Numbered from the stretch's first letter, positions 1 to 19,239 are shown. The stretch is DNA of 64,000 nucleotides from Diadema setosum (GCF_964275005.1 NC_092698.1:30095246-30159245); one strand, 5' to 3'. Notes: generated by a model not told the origin, from the sequence alone. Made by a program: numbers and translations.

Positions 1-167
1 ATCCCGCAGACATCAGAGACAGCCGATGCGAATGGTGTATATGAGCACCTTTGAATTCAAATCGACCGGCGTGGTCAAACCAAGTTAGCAAGGCAAGACG
101 ATCTATGATTATTTTAGGGGTAGCAAATCATGCAAATATAACTCCTCAATGTATGCATTTATATATA

Positions 168-229
<62 letters not shown>

Positions 230-612
230 CATAGCCTATATGTGTGTATATTAAATCTAATTACGATTTTAGTCCTCGTTTTGGTTCCGGTACACAAAGA
301 ATGAAAAGAAGACATTTTAATATACATAGCATCCAAAAAGTGTAATCGTTGCACCGAATTTTTGACGTGTCACGTAGAAAACGCGTGATGCGTCATTTTT
401 TTTTTTATTAATATTATTATTTTGTTTTTGCAACGATTAAAAATTGTCGGACGCTAATATACGATCTCTTCTTTTTTTTTCATCTGTAGGAATGTGCACA
501 CTGTATCGTATGATGGTGCGTCATTTAGGTATCAGTGAAAGCACTACTACTACTACTACTACTATTACTTCTACTTCTACTACTATTACTACTACTACTA
601 CTACTACTGCTG

Positions 613-661
<49 letters not shown>

Positions 662-740
662 TACTATTACTACTACTACTGTCTATATCCCCCCTTTTCT
701 TGGAAACTTGATAGTCGACGGTCATTCTCTCTTCTCTTAG
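1..740. repeat. Intron sequence with (TA)n and (ACT)n microsatellites
   Basis: This is intron of the guanylate cyclase gene. A (TA)n run lies at about 169-229. A trinucleotide (ACT)n/(CTA)n run of about 138 bp at 543-680 stops only some 60 bp before the splice acceptor of the 741-915 exon. The ORFs read through it (poly-Thr or poly-Ser) are repeat artefacts. The preceding coding exon was not found in this stretch. Confidence 0.85.
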
Positions 741-7473
<6,733 letters not shown>

Positions 7474-8335
7474 CGTCATTAAATCGGCAACGCCACGACC
7501 TTCTTGCTCGCGAGCCGACAATACTGGCTGCATGCAGCACATTAACTCACGTAGTTTGACATGCGTGGGACTGACGCTCAAACTACAAACAGCTTGAGAA
7601 AACGCCGTTACTTTTTTGTGTGTCTAAATAAAGAGAGAAAAAATGCTTCCTACGGTATAAGAATAGCTTTATATTTACACTGTTGTAGGGATGAGGCGCT
7701 GACAAAGAACGTGATAGTAAGTGATATTTTAGAAGCCCGACTAAGACAGAGGATAGAAACGCGATGTCAGCGTAGAATTAGGTCGGTAGACTGTGTAGCA
7801 GGAAAGCTGCGTTGGTGATTATAAACACCCTTGGGCACATCAAGTAAATAATTCTCTTGTATGACTGATACTTTGATGTGCACAAAATGTAATCAGCACA
7901 CGATGTGAGCAAATGGCATTTTATGAAATAAACGTAATACTTGACAGGGCTCTTCCATTGACTATTTGAAATCAGTTGATTCAATCTTACACTAGACTTA
8001 TAATGAACGCACACAAAAAAGTGATTTTTTTTTTCCCCGAGATTGTGTATTTTGTTAAACGTGATGACAGTAGGTAAGGTTTGTGGAAACAGGGTTAGTT
8101 ATCCAATTACAACAAGTCATCGGGTCTTGACACCTTCGTTATTACACTGCACGGCTCACAAGTGAATAACGCCATGTTATTCATCACGTAGGCCTATTCA
8201 AATATTATGCATGCTTCCATTACAAAAGATTCCTTTAAGGGTAGCAGAACGCTTGTCCGAGTTTTTGTTTTTGTTCTTTGGGGTATGTTTTGTGTAGATT
8301 TTGCTTGGTTGTTGTTGGGTTGTTGTTTTTTTAAC
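7474..8335 (+). other. Likely 3' UTR of the guanylate cyclase and following spacer
   Basis: Directly after the stop there is no coding pattern. A canonical AATAAA lies at 7627-7632, about 155 bp past the stop, and is the nearest candidate cleavage signal; another AATAAA lies near 7927. The rest is AT-rich spacer in which I see no gene. Confidence 0.45.
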
Positions 8336-8340
8336 CCCGA

Positions 8341-8425
8341 GGCGTAAAAGAACTAAGTGGTTTAGGGGATAATGCTCAGGGCTCCTGTTGGGAAGAATCC
8401 GCGTTCGAATCCTGTCTGATAATGC
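8341..8425 (+). repeat. tRNA-like sequence, probable SINE head
   Basis: AAGTGGTTTAGGGGATAATG resembles an A box with D arm, and GTTCGAATCC is a canonical B box, spaced as in a tRNA. The acceptor stem does not pair properly, so this is more likely a tRNA-derived SINE head or tRNA pseudogene than a working tRNA. The downstream part to about 8580 has no clear SINE tail. Confidence 0.45.
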
Positions 8426-8599
8426 GCATACGTCCTTCAACAGTGCATTGTTATACCCACGGAAAGGTAAATTATGGACCTAATAATCGCAGGGCACTCT
8501 TACAGAAAGGTGCTAAAACTGGGGATGCTGCCCCGCGTGGATAAAAAAAAAAGAGCTACCCGTAGAGGGAAAGGGGTTTCCATGGGTTATAGAAAAAGC

Positions 8600-9550
8600 T
8601 ACCTGCATAGATTAGACTGTTAAACTGGACTAGTTATGTAGCAACTTCAGTGGGCTAGTCTTCACTTTGTTAATGGGAAACTGAGTTTTAAAAGCCATTA
8701 ATTTGAATTACAAATCGAGAAATTATCTACTTCTGTACTTGCAACATTTTTATGACGACACGTGTATAGGTGAGGATGTTTGTACGTAAGATGGTAATTC
8801 ATACTTTGCGGACGAAATGAAATACTGAAGTACTGTTATGAGCTTGTCCGTGAATATTTGATAGGTGTGTTGGTATCATTTGGTTTTGTATGATGGGTGC
8901 AGAGCGCCCTAGATGGACGCATACAGTCTGTGAACATGCACACTTCAATTTTTATTTTTATTTGGATTTTTTATTATCATTTTTAGTACAAACTGTAGTT
9001 TACGCAAGAATAAGCCCTACATCTTTGGGAGTGTCATTTATGTATTTTTTATGCGGTCTAGACACTTGTAAAAAAAGAGCAAATTGATATGTCCGTTTGG
9101 GTAGATTACCTCGAAATAGTGACAGGAATTTCACATATCAGCATTAAATCAATCGCAAAGATTTTATAACATCTACAATTTGTAATAGAATACATTTAGA
9201 ATACATTGAATTGTACTAATGTTACATAGTGACCGATATTAGCACAGTGCATATGGTTTTTCTACATTAATAAAGGGTCGTCAGCTCAGTCTGTGCATTT
9301 TAGCATTCCCCTCAAGTGAAGCCAATGCTTTGTGAGTGTAGATTCTAGATACAGTGTGAACTGCTTTATGAGATGGAAACGTGGTAGTGTCTGCTAATGA
9401 TGCCCCAGCTATCAACGTAAAACTGAGCGCAAAACTGGCGTAGTGTGTTGACACTGTCACAAACTGTGGCCACACATTGCAACGTGTGTCTTCGGAACGC
9501 ATTTGTTGAAGGAGAGCGCTGCACTGAGTGCATAATAGCTGAAATGGCGC
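8600..9550. other. Spacer with no supported feature
   Basis: AT-rich non-coding sequence. The longest open frames are under 75 codons and have no recognisable motif. Confidence 0.5.
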
Positions 9551-9553
9551 GAT

Positions 9554-9782
9554 GTGTTTTTACACTGAATCAGCAGTGTGACGGAATTAAGTCGTAAGAC
9601 AATATTTAGATTCTACGTTCACACTTTTTTTTTAAAACCCACCATAGATACGATCCATTCACACATCGTGACGTGAGTTTACACTGAATCACGTAGTGTT
9701 AAGGAATTGAGTAAGACAATATTTAGATACTGCGTTCACACTTTTTTAACCCACCATAGATAAGTTTTATTCACACATCGTG
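9554..9782. repeat. Diverged tandem duplication of about 115 bp
   Basis: Two adjacent units both contain TTTACACTGAATCA, then GACAATATTTAGAT, GTTCACACTTTTTT, CCCACCATAGATA and TTCACACATCGTG in the same order. Differences are mainly small indels and substitutions, so the duplication is not very recent. No coding sequence is involved. Confidence 0.8.
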
Positions 9783-9799
9783 GGAGGTATATGCTCTTC

Positions 9800-11130
9800 T
9801 CTTGGGTTATATCAACTTTCTACTAACGTGATTCATTAAATGTAGAGCGTTAGAAACTTTTTCAGGTGACAAAGAGAGAGAAAAAAAAAACACAAAACCA
9901 AACCTGAAATGATGTATAAAATTCATGTAAGACAGATGAAGTTTTAGATGACTCTCGTCTGCATGTAAACTAAACTGGACACCACAACTGTCGAAATTAA
10001 GAATGCTGCATATAGAGAGGTGATTGAATGTTCTTTCGAGAAGTGAATGTATGTGTGAAGATAGTGATTTTTTCCTCTTTTTTTCAGTGATAATTTTCTT
10101 CTATAGTAAAAAAAAAAAAAAATACCATTGACTTGTTTGACCACTGTAATTTGTTGTATATTCGCCATAAGTGTACTAGACCTTAATCTTCTATATATTG
10201 GTCGGACTGTGTATTGTCCTACGCTAGTTTGCATTACTTCTATTATAGTGCACGTGCAGTTCTTTATGGACACAGACAGAGAGAAAAACACAAAACTATT
10301 CAGTTCTTCTTCGATATGTCTTGTGCAGGACGCGTTACGTTGTATTCCAAATTTTTGTACGATATGTTGTCCTTTGTAAATCATTATAACGTTGTGCTGA
10401 TATCCGTTTACATCCCAGATATGAAGAAAATGTAATTATATATAAATATATATATATTTATATATTTTTTTTCTTTTGCTATGTTTCTGTTCTGATTGCT
10501 ATCTTTTGGGTTGTTGAGTGGATATTTACGATCATGATCATGTATATACGACATTTTGTGTAGCACTGATGCCGAGGACGTACTCGCGTTGCATCTTGGG
10601 TAGTACTAGAACTAGTATTCATCGCTAACCGGGGTTGCTAATCAATTTGTTGAGTAGCAAGAACAAGGTACAACGTCACGTGAGTTGTTTCACATGGAAG
10701 CAAATAGGAGGCATAACGCTCACGGGTTCATCAGCACGGACGTATTTATTATAAGTGTTCAGCGTTAGCAAGGCCCTGAGGAATCCCCAGGACTAGGTGC
10801 CTTCCAGACTGCAGGCCTACAAGAGCTCTTAAGGTGGAAGAAAAATCTCATGGATAGTTGTACTGTCCGTCTCAGCGTTGTCACAGATACACTTCATGAG
10901 CCATATTATCTCCATAGATGACGGCATCTCTTTTGAAGGATTCTGGTTTGAATGTCTCAGATGTGGGTGCGGTTGTGTTCGGGAATAATCAAACTGTTTT
11001 GACGATGAACTAAGTCACAGTATCTTACCATAGAGTTGTATATCATAGAAAGTGAAGTCATTGCAAGTCATTAGACGGCTAGTGGAGCCAACGCTAAGAT
11101 CAATGCATGAACTTGGATATCCAATCGATC
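9800..11130. other. Spacer with no supported gene
   Basis: AT-rich sequence with poly-A/T runs and a short TATAAATATA stretch at 10438-10470. A 146-codon minus-strand frame (9944-10384) has low-complexity composition with no known motif and no supporting splice context. Confidence 0.5.
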
Positions 11131-11138
11131 AAGTGAGC

Positions 11139-11298
11139 CTAAAGCCCGCCGCGCACTATACGACTTTCGGTCGCACGACTAAGCGACTTTGGATCTGAAA
11201 TAAACGAGCGTGTTTATTCTGAGGCTATTGTGATTTATTTCGGATCCAAAGTCTGTCAGTCGTATGACCGAAAGTCGTATAGTGTGCGGCGGGCTTAA
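11139..11298. mobile_element. Short foldback MITE with ~60-bp arms
   Basis: The left end reads TAAAGCCCGCCGCGCACTAT and the right end reads back as TAAGCCCGCCGCACACTAT, continuing through ACGACTTTCGGTC and a CTTTGGATC motif. The whole 160 bp folds into one long imperfect hairpin. No ORF is present. The sharp GC-rich ends in AT-rich surroundings suggest an inserted element; the target duplication is unclear. Confidence 0.75.
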
Positions 11299-11299
11299 G

Positions 11300-13310
11300 T
11301 CAACGTAAGAGTTATAACCAGACCTTCTCGACTTTGGGGCTGAAACTTTCAGGGTATGAAGTTTCATTCGATACGTGCTGTCTGAAGCAGCATAATAGTT
11401 GCATCGTTTTCCTTTTTTATGGCTCTTCGAAGAGCTGACAAGTTTATAAGGAAGGGGTTTGGAAATGTCAACTTTACTATCACTTTATGCTGTGAACAGC
11501 GCAGTGTACATTGTGACAGTAGCATTATTCCTTCTAGCAGTATATTATATGCCTAATTAGTATTGTTTCAGTTTCATGTGACATTTACTGTAGAATGTGG
11601 GTATGAATTCTTCTACTCGTAATATTCTGAAGCTTACGGTGCGTGATCAACTAACTGTTCAGTAAATGCGTAGAACAATATTTTTGTTAGCCTTATGAAA
11701 TGATGAAAAAATGGAAACGTGTACGATTGCATACACTTATTACGGCATTGTCGACCAAACTGTGTACAATATAACCGTACTGACGTCGGTACGTATATAA
11801 ATGATAATACGATGTTTTTGTGAATAGCTTGTAGCCCACGCGTGAAAAACGTGAGGTAATGGGACACGAATATTCAGTATCGTGCGTTACAGTGAGTTCA
11901 TGTAAAAATGCGATTGCTTAAAAATCATCGGGTTACTATGGAAACTAAAAAGAACATTGCGATTCACACCTGATACTGTTTTTATCATGTGGCCCATGGA
12001 GCAGACGACACATTTTTATGCCGGCCGCTCCTTCTTGTATGCTATTTGATATTGACATTGTAAATATATGAATTGACATTTAGCAATTTTCTGTGAATTT
12101 TTAGTGTAGAACTCATGTGAGTTAAATATGAAAAAAAGAAATAAAAGATTGCGGTATAACGTATACACGGATAAGCTTTATTCAATGTAAATTCCGTCCT
12201 TGCTCCTATTATTACGTGAAGCTTCGTAGAGGTTAGTTGGCCCGTCTGGTCTGCGTGTATGAAGAACAAGGCGACATGAGTGTGTCTAATGAGCGTAAGA
12301 CTAAGGAAAGAAAGTGAGGGTTAAAGTTCGTGTTTCTTGTCGAAAAGTAAATGCTTCCTATGTGATTTGATTTCTCCGTGGATAACCTCTTTTACGTACT
12401 GTTTAACTTATGATCTTTTGCCCATTTTTTACCATGATTTCTTATTTTGTGTGTCACCTTTTTTTTTTTTCTGGTTTGCTTTTGTTCCCCTATTTCCTGA
12501 GACTGTTTGTTTGTATTCCGTATGATATCAACTGGTGAATTATTACTCGACTCGTGTAAAATAATCGTTCCTTTATACAAGTATAACTGCTGCTTTAGAT
12601 TAGAATGATATTGTTACGACCGTTGTCATTCATTTTTATCCATGATTAGGTCTATTAAGCTCGTTTCCATTCTGTGTGCTATTGACATTTCGTCACGACT
12701 TGTCAGGAACGCTGATAAAGCGTACGATATATGTCTCTTTGTATGTAAATTTCTCGATGACATAATCGTAATTCAGTGTGCTTTTACATTATCATAAACA
12801 AACGCTGGAAAGACACTCGTTCATACGCGTATGAAAGAGGCGCGTTAATTGGTCCTATTTTCCGATAGAAAGTGTTCATATTCGTTAATCTATATAAACT
12901 TCGTAAAGTCAGTATCGCGCAGTGAAAATCACTTTTTTTAACCGAACATTGCATTGCATTATGTCCAAATTATTTCGACTAGTCACATTATGTCCAAATT
13001 ATTTCGACTAGTCACTCAACTTCTTAATGAAGCGATAGCTAGCAGAATACCGAAACCGTAACACTTTAATTTTGAGGTGCTTGAAACGTCATGAAATGAA
13101 AATATAAAATTATGTTACTAATCAACAATGTGAGTATTAATGCACAATGGTAAATTTAAGTACCATTTTTATAGAACGCCCCCTAGAGTTAGGACATTGC
13201 ATCGTCTATAGTTGCTTGCTAATACCAAAATGTTATTAGCGTCATCATTTTCAGCAGTTATTTAGTGATTGGGTCAAGTACTGGCGACCAGCAGATGTAA
13301 TCTGTACGTA
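11300..13310. other. Spacer with no supported gene; one 29-bp tandem duplication
   Basis: Non-coding AT-rich sequence. The only distinct structure is a perfect 29-bp direct repeat beginning CATTATGTCCAAATTATTTC at about 12957 and 12986. Confidence 0.55.
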
Positions 13311-13316
13311 TAGAAA

Positions 13317-13412
13317 TGTAAATAGTGGTTCACTCTCGAGGCAAACGTATTTCTAGTATTTATTCGAAAGTAATACATGTATATATCAATCACGAGAGTG
13401 GGTTATTTACAT
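13317..13412. repeat. Short imperfect inverted repeat
   Basis: GTAAATAGTGGTTCACTCTCG on the left pairs imperfectly with CGAGAGTGGGTTATTTAC on the right, separated by about 50 bp. It may be the decayed remnant of a small foldback element. No further copies were noticed in the window. Confidence 0.45.
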
Positions 13413-13419
13413 CGCGCGC

Positions 13420-14080
13420 TTCTCGGAACAAAATGTTTTTGTTTTTCTTTCCTCTCATTTTCTACGTACTGTGATGTATCAATACAAACGGGAGTACGAT
13501 TCCTCTCGAGATGATAAACGGCAGCTTTGTATGATGATTTTACATAAATGCCATGTTGCAATGTATTTTTTAAAGGACACTGATTAGATAGTGATTATGA
13601 CAAAACCCGCGGGAAGATAAAACTGCGAAAAATAGGATCGTGTATAAAGGGCAATGTTTGATTATCTATTATGTCATAACGTACGATATTTTTTTTTTCA
13701 GTAGTACTCAAAACGGGAACAGTCGTAGGAGAGATTAGACGCTGCAAAAGCATGTAGACTCGATTACGCCATCAGCTACAGAAGTGTTGGTATTGATAGT
13801 GGCACTAAACACGAGTCTGAAATGGGTATTTTGCAATGTGGACTAAGTGCATTGATGTCGCTATTCGGTTCCCCCGATTTTTCCGTCAGGGTTTGTATTT
13901 TTTTTGGGTTTTTTTTTTTTTAGCATTGTCTCCAGCGTGAACGGTATCCATTTATACATTCGGTGGAACTAGCATTGGTGCAAACGAATATTTACGTGAA
14001 GTACCCATGATGTTTATCCTTTACGCGTGTGATGTGGACAAAGGAGTATTCAAACATGATATATGTATATATAAATAAAC

Positions 14081-14120
<40 letters not shown>

Positions 14121-14366
14121 CAGCTGGTTTTGGAAATCCTTTGCTTTGATTATTGTGTGATTATTTCGGCTTATTGTGTCTTCCTTAAAATTCACGACGG
14201 GTGTCTGTTCATAATTTCGAGGTTGAAATTGGGCAAATAAAATATGGATTACTCCCACCTCAAACATGAGAAACATGAGGCACTGAGCTCAAAGGGGAAA
14301 GAAAGAGAGAGGGATGCGTTCTGGGAAGCAACAGGGGAGAGAGAAAAGAGATGATAAAGACACAGG

Positions 14367-14398
<32 letters not shown>

Positions 14399-15803
14399 GG
14401 TATCGTAGAGAGAGAATGGGCTTCTGTGACACAGTCATTGGCACATTATACCGAAACCACCATGTGAGATGGAATTGCGACAGCTTCAAGACAACCTCAA
14501 GATCGTAATACTATTTTCAATATTCTCTCCTCCCCCGCCCAACAACTTTTTCTGATGACAGCACTGTCTTAAAGGGTGTACGGTCCGTCTCCCCGTATCC
14601 AAGTTACCGTCGTTATGACGTTCAAATTAGCATCCCGATGAAAATGCTCCATGCAGATGATTAGGGAGGGGTCCAAGAGGGCTATGCTCTGGAAGAGGGC
14701 TATAGTCACGGAGGGAATCTTCACGCCATGAAGTGTTTTGAGATGAGTTGAGGTTGAGTTTATTTATATAATAAAAAGCTTGCTTTAAGCTTAAAAATAG
14801 CTACATATTTCAGTAATACCGTGAATGATAACATAATATAGATAAAAACACAAAAGGATACAAGATAGATTTAAAACATACAATGAAGAGGAAGAGAAAG
14901 TGTTAATAATCATTGTAAGGGTAATGTTTTGTTAAGAAGCAACAAGTGCACCACAGCGTATGTTTTATGAGCGGAAACGGTGAACAAATCTGTTTTCGAT
15001 TCGGTTGAGCGCAACAGAATTATAAGGCAAGATCGTGTAATTGAGGCGAGAAATGAGGAGAGATTAAAGAAGAAGAAGAAGAAGTAAAGGTGAGCAGCTG
15101 AGATAAAGCTAGACCACACTTGAGCTACCAACGGCAGCCACAAACCACGGCGAATATTCCCGCGCAAACTCGGAGTGGTTCTTGTATAATGCAATTAACG
15201 GCGATGAATATAGAATGACGACTCCTCCGAGATTTGTAACTCGCTCCACGGAGAGGCGTTGGGCGCGCATATCCATTTCAAAACTGCGATACGTTTTCAG
15301 CACTTTGCTGTCTTCAACGCTTAGAACTCGTCCCACACGATACTTTCTTCACGTTGATAGGAAGGACTGCTGCGCACGTTTATAGCCTGACGATGATGCT
15401 TTTTTTTTCCCGGCATCGCACTGTACTTTTCACCGGCGCCGCATCACATTGCAAGAGTTAGCACGTACATTGCACTCTTTGCGGTTGAAGCAGCCGGAGA
15501 ATTTGAAAGGAGACTTGAAATGTGTAAGATTAAGGCAGGCGACGTATATTCATTCGTGACTCTGCTCCCAGAAGACGTTTCCAGTATTAGCTCCTAGACG
15601 CTGGGAATGGTCAAACTGCGTACGTCATAGATATAGAGCTCTCATTCCGGAACATCGTTTTGGCACGGGAACAGGGACAGACAAAACTGGCCAAAACAAA
15701 ACATGTACCATTCCCACAACATAATTTTACATCATTGTAGTGTTTTAATCCATGTTTATGATATTAATCATAATGAAATTGTTGATGACGCTATAATGTA
15801 ATT

Positions 15804-15866
<63 letters not shown>

Positions 15867-16200
15867 CTTAGTAGTGTAGTATAGTAGTACACCGTGGTAC
15901 AATAATGAATAATATAAAATAGCATACATACTTATGATACAGGCCGGCAGTGCACGACAAAAGTTATAGTGCACGCAAAATATAACGATTGCAAACGATA
16001 ACCCACTATCGATTTGATATCGGTTTTTGCTCCCTCATTTTAATCATCGAGTACTTGAATCCCGCACCTTATCAACACGATTGCGCCACAACCACGATAT
16101 GTTTTGCTCGATATTATCGTTATTCTCAATTCTCGCAGGCTGGCTATGCCAGCTACTTAACTGTGTGATGGGACCAGACTTTCAGCGGTAGATTTAAACA
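13420..16200. other. Spacer with simple repeats, no supported gene
   Basis: Contains (TA)n at about 14078-14120, (GA)n at about 14366-14392 and (GTA)n at 15804-15867. A moderately GC-rich stretch at 15120-15370 has open frames on both strands, but no motif I recognise. Confidence 0.55.
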
Positions 16201-16209
16201 TGGAAGCTG

Positions 16210-16600
16210 AAATGAACAGGTTCCCTACTTTTAAAGAGACTGATCTATATAAACAGTATCTTAGACAATAAGGACACAAAGGATGCCATCAAATACGCCC
16301 TACGAATTTTGGACTCCTACTGTTCTGAAAAAAGAATCAATCCGACGGATATTACTGAGCAAGTCAACCCAAGATTTGTGCCGCTTTCTCCGTACATTCT
16401 ACGCGGAAGTGCACCGTGGAAATGGGCAGCGTGTGGTGTGTACAGTATACGCTAAGCGCTCTTTGATCACGCTACGCTATGAACTTTACTACGACATTCA
16501 CAACACACTCTCGGAATCCGCATGTGCAGCAATGTGGCCTGGCACGAGCCTTGTGTTTAAATCCAGTAGATCCCTAATCCTACAAAACATCATCTAGTCC
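16210..16600 (+). pseudogene. Decayed tyrosine-recombinase (Crypton-like) fragment
   Basis: Plus-strand frames give short matches to the N-terminal region of Crypton-type recombinases and host genes derived from them (KIAA1958-like): DTKDAIKYALRILDSYCSEK, then FLRTFYAEVHRGNGQ and YAKRSLITLRYELYYD. These parts are in the family's order but in different frames, so the copy is broken. No catalytic Arg-His-Tyr region was seen nearby, so only an N-terminal remnant survives. The assignment is from memory of family pattern; a DIRS-type recombinase is a less likely alternative. Confidence 0.55.
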
Positions 16601-16619
16601 TGGTCCTGGACCCACAGTG

Positions 16620-16960
16620 CAGTAAGTAGGGCGTCTAACGTGTTACTGTTAGTGTTACTGTTAGATGCATGGTAGCTAGTGTTAGACCTATTGTAGGGTC
16701 AAGTGTTAACTACTGTAGCTCTGTCGCTCGTAAGTGACGTACAGTACCGTACAGTGTACGTAGATCTAGTATAAAAACGTTAGGCCAGGGCCCCTAGGGC
16801 CCTAGACCTAACCTATCGTAGGGCCTAGAAAACGTTAGATATAACCACGTAGACCCTAGACTCTATAGTTGACTTTGGATCTTCAGGATTTTGTCTACAC
16901 AGGTTCAAAGAAACTGGTATTATTGCTTGTGTAGACACGTGTAACTGTTAGAAATGATCT
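16620..16960. repeat. Short-motif-rich stretch (CTAGGGCC / GTTAGA)
   Basis: The stretch repeatedly uses variants of GTGTTACTGTTAGA and TAGGGCCTAGA, including CAGGGCCCCTAGGGCCCTAG near 16784. It looks like a locally scrambled low-complexity region. No gene is seen. Confidence 0.45.
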
Positions 16961-16993
16961 AGGCTTATCTTGCCTGGGTATGTATGCTATTTT

Positions 16994-17187
16994 ATATATC
17001 ACATAGTGCATGACATCTTATTGCACTATAACAAGTACCAAGCACCTCCAAATTCTGAATTTGCCCTCAGGCAATTATATTCAATTCGGCCTGCGGCCTC
17101 ATTGAATATAACTGGCCTTCGGGGCAAATTCAGAATTTGTCGGTGCTTATATTGTTATAGTGCATTCAGCCTCATGCACTATATATA
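16994..17187. mobile_element. Foldback element with nested inverted repeats
   Basis: The outer arms pair TTGCACTATAACAAG with TTGTTATAGTGCA, the middle arms pair CAAATTCTGAATTTGCC with GGCAAATTCAGAATTTG, and an inner pair is TTATATTCAAT with ATTGAATATAA around GGCCTGCGGCC. The full region could form a long stem. It has no ORF. It is probably a foldback MITE; the target duplication is not obvious. Confidence 0.7.
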
Positions 17188-17553
17188 TATTGTACAATAC
17201 CAGCATCATCAGTAGCAACAGCAACAGTATACATGTACAATGTATCTATGTAAAGCAGCACTAGGATTTGATCTATAAAAAGTTGTCACGGCTCGCCAGG
17301 GCAATAAACACAACAACATAACAGAGCAACAGACACAACTACCAATATGAGCCTTCTTAAGACATATAGTTTAACAGAATTGTCCCATTTTTAGAAGAAA
17401 TTATCTTCTCCGTTATCTGCAGACCCTTTAAAAAAAAAAAAAGATCATGTTTATCTTTATGACTATACACGTGCGGCACGGGATAACCTCAATACAATTA
17501 CAACTACTGCTTTTCCTGAGAGTTTTGTCTCTCATATGCCTATCACCAAGTAT

Positions 17554-17660
17554 GCCTATTCACATCCGAGGTCGAGAGGGGCACGGCATCTTGAGCAAGG
17601 ACAAAAATTTTGTCCTTGCTCAAGATGCCGTGCCCCTCTCAACCTCGGATGTGAATAGGC
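17554..17660. repeat. Near-perfect 107-bp palindrome with almost no loop
   Basis: Two 53-bp arms beginning GCCTATTCACATCC meet at a single central base within GGACAAAAATTTTGTCC. I see one mismatch (GAGGTCGAG against GAGGTTGAG). The near identity implies recent formation or gene conversion between arms. It abuts a tRNA-like sequence on its right. Confidence 0.9.
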
Positions 17661-17664
17661 ACAA

Positions 17665-17750
17665 AATGCACCAGGTTGGAATCGAATCCCGGAACTTCTA
17701 GTAAGAATCCAGATCACTCTCCACACCGCAGTGTCCCCGTAATGTGCTCC
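17665..17750 (-). repeat. tRNA-like SINE head, minus strand
   Basis: Read on the minus strand, GGATTCGATTCCAACC matches the B box and TpsiC arm, and GGAGAGTGATCTGGATTCTT upstream resembles the A box to anticodon-arm part of a tRNA. Stem pairing is incomplete. A tRNA-derived SINE head is more likely than a real tRNA gene. The long palindrome lies immediately downstream in this orientation. Confidence 0.4.
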
Positions 17751-17769
17751 GGGAAATCAGCATGCAGAT

Positions 17770-18570
17770 GAGAGACGCAACATTTGGTGTGTTATTTTCT
17801 TCCTCTATTCCCCTCTCCCCCTCCCTCTCTCTGACTTCCTCTATCTCCCCTTTCTCTAACCCCCTTCTCTCTCCCTCTCCCCCTTCTGCTTTCCCGCCCC
17901 CCCCCCCCTCCCCCCTCTCTCTCTCTCTCTCGTCTCCTTCTGTCTCTGCCTCTTTTTGACACGCATCGATATATCATGATTATTGAAGGTTATTTACGAT
18001 CACTGCGGGACAATTAATATTGCATCCGGGTCAAGTGCGCGGGTTCAGCGCCCTCCCTCTTCTGTTGTATATTAATCTGGCCAATTTCTCGCATTCGCAA
18101 CTTCACGGTCCCCCCTTATTCATCGAACCTCGGCTGGTCGTCAAGTCGCTGCTCTCCGTATCCCTCTTTCAGGAAGAATAACAACATTTCACTAATAATT
18201 CGGTACATTATACGCTCACGACCCGGGCGCCGCAGCATATTTTTCTTTCTGTTGTGTTCACACTCTCGCAAAATTCCAGATACTTTTCATTCATGACCCG
18301 ACAAGGTTGCAGAGAATGAAGTTGGTAAACCAAAGACGAAAATGAATGCAAATTATTCTGTTTTTCAGTACATGTATTATAGATGTAGGCCTAATGATTT
18401 TCGCAGAAGAGAGAGGGCAATGGCATATGTGTAATGGGCCTATTTGAGTTTTCTTTATGAGAGTGAACTATTGAGGCACTCCGCAAACTGCTGCCAAATC
18501 AAATTTAGATTTGCACGTTTTTATGCAAAGAAGAGCAGAACAGGGAGAAAAGGTTTGTACAGTATTTACA
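17770..18570. other. CT-rich tract and spacer
   Basis: A pyrimidine-rich tract (CTCCCTCTCT type) covers about 17797-17950 and explains the Ser/Pro-rich or Arg/Glu-rich open frames there. The remainder is non-coding spacer without a recognised feature. Confidence 0.6.
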
Positions 18571-18579
18571 TACCGGTAT

Positions 18580-18661
18580 ACATACATACATACACACATA
18601 CATACATACATACATACATACATACCTATATACATACATACATACATACGTACATACATAT
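18580..18661. repeat. (CATA)n tetranucleotide microsatellite
   Basis: Near-continuous CATA units with a few interruptions. The Tyr/His/Thr-rich open frames across it on both strands are artefacts of the 4-bp period. Confidence 0.9.
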
Positions 18662-19036
18662 ACAATATTGTATCCATATCTATCCATTATAGTGGTTTTT
18701 GCAGTCATTTTCGTACGTTTGTCATTTATTTTGATAATCGGGTCATTTAAATTTGCGCAAGAAGATAGCGCCATGAAGATAGTCACTCAACTTCGTTTTG
18801 CGATCATGCAATTTCGCACTTCGTTCAAACAATTTAGCATTTTTACATCATTTAAAATCAGAATGCCCGTCGAGAGCATTCATTTTCGTCGGAATGCGAA
18901 GGAGCGTCCTTTCGAGCATTCAAATATATTCGCAAGAAGTGAGCATTCCAATTCGGAGTGATTTCATTACAGTTATAGCAGCGAAGGGTTGGCGACCGGG
19001 CAGCTTATAAATCAATGACTACCATAATGTGCTAAA

Positions 19037-19234
19037 TATGATATGATATACAATACTATATTATAATATATTATAATATAATATAATATAATATAATATG
19101 ATATGATATAATATAATATAATATGATATAATATAATATAATATAATATAATATAATATAATATAATATGATATAATATAATATAATATAATATAATATA
19201 ATATAATATAATATAATATAATATAATATAATAT
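19037..19234. repeat. AT-only pentamer microsatellite (ATATA/ATATG units)
   Basis: About 200 bp built from a 5-bp ATATA-type unit, with interspersed ATATG variants. It is followed by a short (TATA) region. It explains the Ile/Tyr-rich minus-strand ORFs. Confidence 0.9.
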
Positions 19235-19239
19235 ATTAA

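Noticed and set aside
8341-8425. Functional tRNA gene.
   Set aside because: A and B boxes are present, but acceptor and anticodon stems do not pair, so a SINE head or pseudogene fits better.
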